Origin: Sphingomonas sp. CCH21-G11
GTDB lineage: Bacteria; Pseudomonadota; Alphaproteobacteria; Sphingomonadales; Sphingomonadaceae
NCBI RefSeq assembly: GCF_001555965.1
Contig: NZ_LSHX01000050.1
Location: forward strand, 49,812 to 113,811
Direction: 5' to 3'
Length of the DNA stretch: 64,000 bases
Shown here piece by piece: positions 63,338 to 64,000 of the stretch. The position numbers were made by a program, and so were the translations under genes. Below the pieces are notes generated by a model. It had not been told where the DNA came from and did not search any database. It saw only the letters and a list, made by a program, of their open reading frames with translations. The stretch's first letter is position 1. Each line of letters begins with the position of its first letter.

Positions 63338-63999
63338 AGCTCGATCAGCCGGTCGGGCAGCTCGTTCACATCATCGGCGGTCTTGGGGAAATGTTCGGCC
63401 AGCACCGCGCCGATCCGCGCGACCGCCGCCACCATCCCGCCCGCCGCGTCACCGGCGCGCACGCGATCGACCAGTGCCGCCATCGCCTCGCCCCAGATTT
63501 CGGGTGCGACCCTGGAATGGATCGCTTCGTCCGCGACGATCTCGGCGATGCGTTCATCGAGTGACAGGAACAGGAGGATGCCGACGCGCTGCCGCGTGCG
63601 TTTCTCCGCGCCCGCCTTGAAGAACTGGATGGCGCGCCGACGTACCCGTCGCTCGCGGGTCGACAAGGGCGCGATCCGGATCCGCAGCCACCGCCACGCG
63701 AGCCCGTACCGCACGACCAGGAAGACGATGGCCTGGACGACGAACACGCCGACCAGCAGCAGCGCCAGGTCTGTGCCCGCATCCCAGCCGCCGCCGAACA
63801 GCGCGAGCTTGCGCACCAGCAGCGCGGGGGCGGCGGCGAGCAGCGCGGGCACGAGCAGCATCGCGGCGACCGCGAAGTGCAGGGCGACGTCATGATATTC
63901 GTCCGACCGCGGCGTCACGATCGTCACGATCTCGCCGTCCGTGCCATGTTCGGCCTCGGCAACCGCGTGCGTGACGCGCGCATGGTCGGCGCCTGAAAA
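63334..63999 (-). CDS. TPM-domain membrane protein, 5' end outside window
   Basis: The frame is open to the right edge, so the start is outside. Visible are EHGTDGEIVTIVTPRSDEYHD, two transmembrane helices (VALHFAVAAMLLVPALLAAA and ALLLVGVFVVQAIVFLVV), and a C-terminal TPM-type region (GILLFLSLDERIAEIVAD, FPKTADDVNELPD). A GTG at 63927 would cut into the conserved part and is rejected. TPM domains are phosphatase-like or photosystem-repair related; the role in this organism is unknown. Confidence 0.8.
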   Translation of the reverse strand, partial: FSGADHARVTHAVAEAEHGTDGEIVTIVTPRSDEYHDVALHFAVAAMLLVPALLAAAPALLVRKLALFGGGWDAGTDLALLLVGVFVVQAIVFLVVRYGLAWRWLRIRIAPLSTRERRVRRRAIQFFKAGAEKRTRQRVGILLFLSLDERIAEIVADEAIHSRVAPEIWGEAMAALVDRVRAGDAAGGMVAAVARIGAVLAEHFPKTADDVNELPDRLIEL

Positions 64000-64000
64000 G

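Overview
This window is a high-GC chromosomal segment from an alphaproteobacterium, most likely a sphingomonad (Sphingomonas or a close relative). The evidence is the aroA-cmk-rpsA-ihfB block, a CcrM-type GANTC methyltransferase, a FYDLN-acid (TIGR02300) protein, NDUFA9-like and NDUFS4-like respiratory genes, a transhydrogenase with its alpha subunit split in two, and frequent GTG/TTG starts with 1-11 nt overlaps between neighbouring genes. All identifications come from reading motifs and context; no database search was run.

Region by region. (1) 1-8.5 kb: genes for envelope lipid or glycoconjugate assembly. They are a flippase (cut by the left edge), a MobA-like nucleotidyltransferase, a protein resembling Tam41 CDP-diacylglycerol synthases, a DAG/ceramide-kinase-like enzyme, a DUF2141 protein, a CDP-alcohol phosphotransferase, a TagF-like transferase, a phosphocholine-cytidylyltransferase-like enzyme and a HAD phosphatase. 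Together they could make an activated lipid or polyol phosphate and a new polar head group. (2) 8.5-16.1 kb: a tightly coupled minus-strand operon joining an SPFH/SHOCT protein, two zinc-ribbon/DUF4178 proteins, a 49-residue membrane microprotein, a DUF350 membrane protein, a membrane-anchored spermidine synthase, an FAD amine oxidase and a pyruvoyl AdoMet decarboxylase, followed by an M35-like metallopeptidase. This is the best candidate for an under-described system, a membrane-located polyamine module. (3) 16.3-22 kb: housekeeping (tRNA-Ala, TIGR02300, aroA, cmk, PilZ, rpsA, ihfB, tRNA-Leu), with a perfect FNR/FixK-type box upstream of ihfB. (4) 22.2-31 kb: gltB and gltD with a DUF2059 gene between them, uppP and an NDUFA9-like protein. 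(5) 31.2-34.1 kb: a small apparently lower-GC interval between tRNA-Leu and tRNA-Arg, holding a doubly frameshifted CPBP protease, an AraC regulator, an acetyltransferase and debris. (6) 34.2-40.2 kb: DUF6491, nth, dapB, a sirtuin, a nitrilase, era, rnc and lepB. (7) 40.4-50 kb: pgi, vapBC coupled to glutathione reductase, a dicarboxylate/amino-acid symporter, glmM, a GIY-YIG protein, DUF1272, a ThiD-VOC fusion and rnhB. (8) 50-64 kb: ccrM, folP, a sigma-54 activator, a transhydrogenase operon interrupted by two extra genes, a winged-helix regulator, tRNA-Val, hrpB, an NDUFS4-like subunit, a Nudix hydrolase and a TPM-domain protein cut by the right edge.

Short palindromic repeats, mainly a family with arms like GTCACCCCGG/CCGGGGTGAC, fill many intergenic gaps from 22 kb onward. 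In two places they supply the end of a coding sequence, and a different palindrome lies in frame inside hrpB. No CRISPR array, complete insertion sequence, prophage or rRNA gene was seen.
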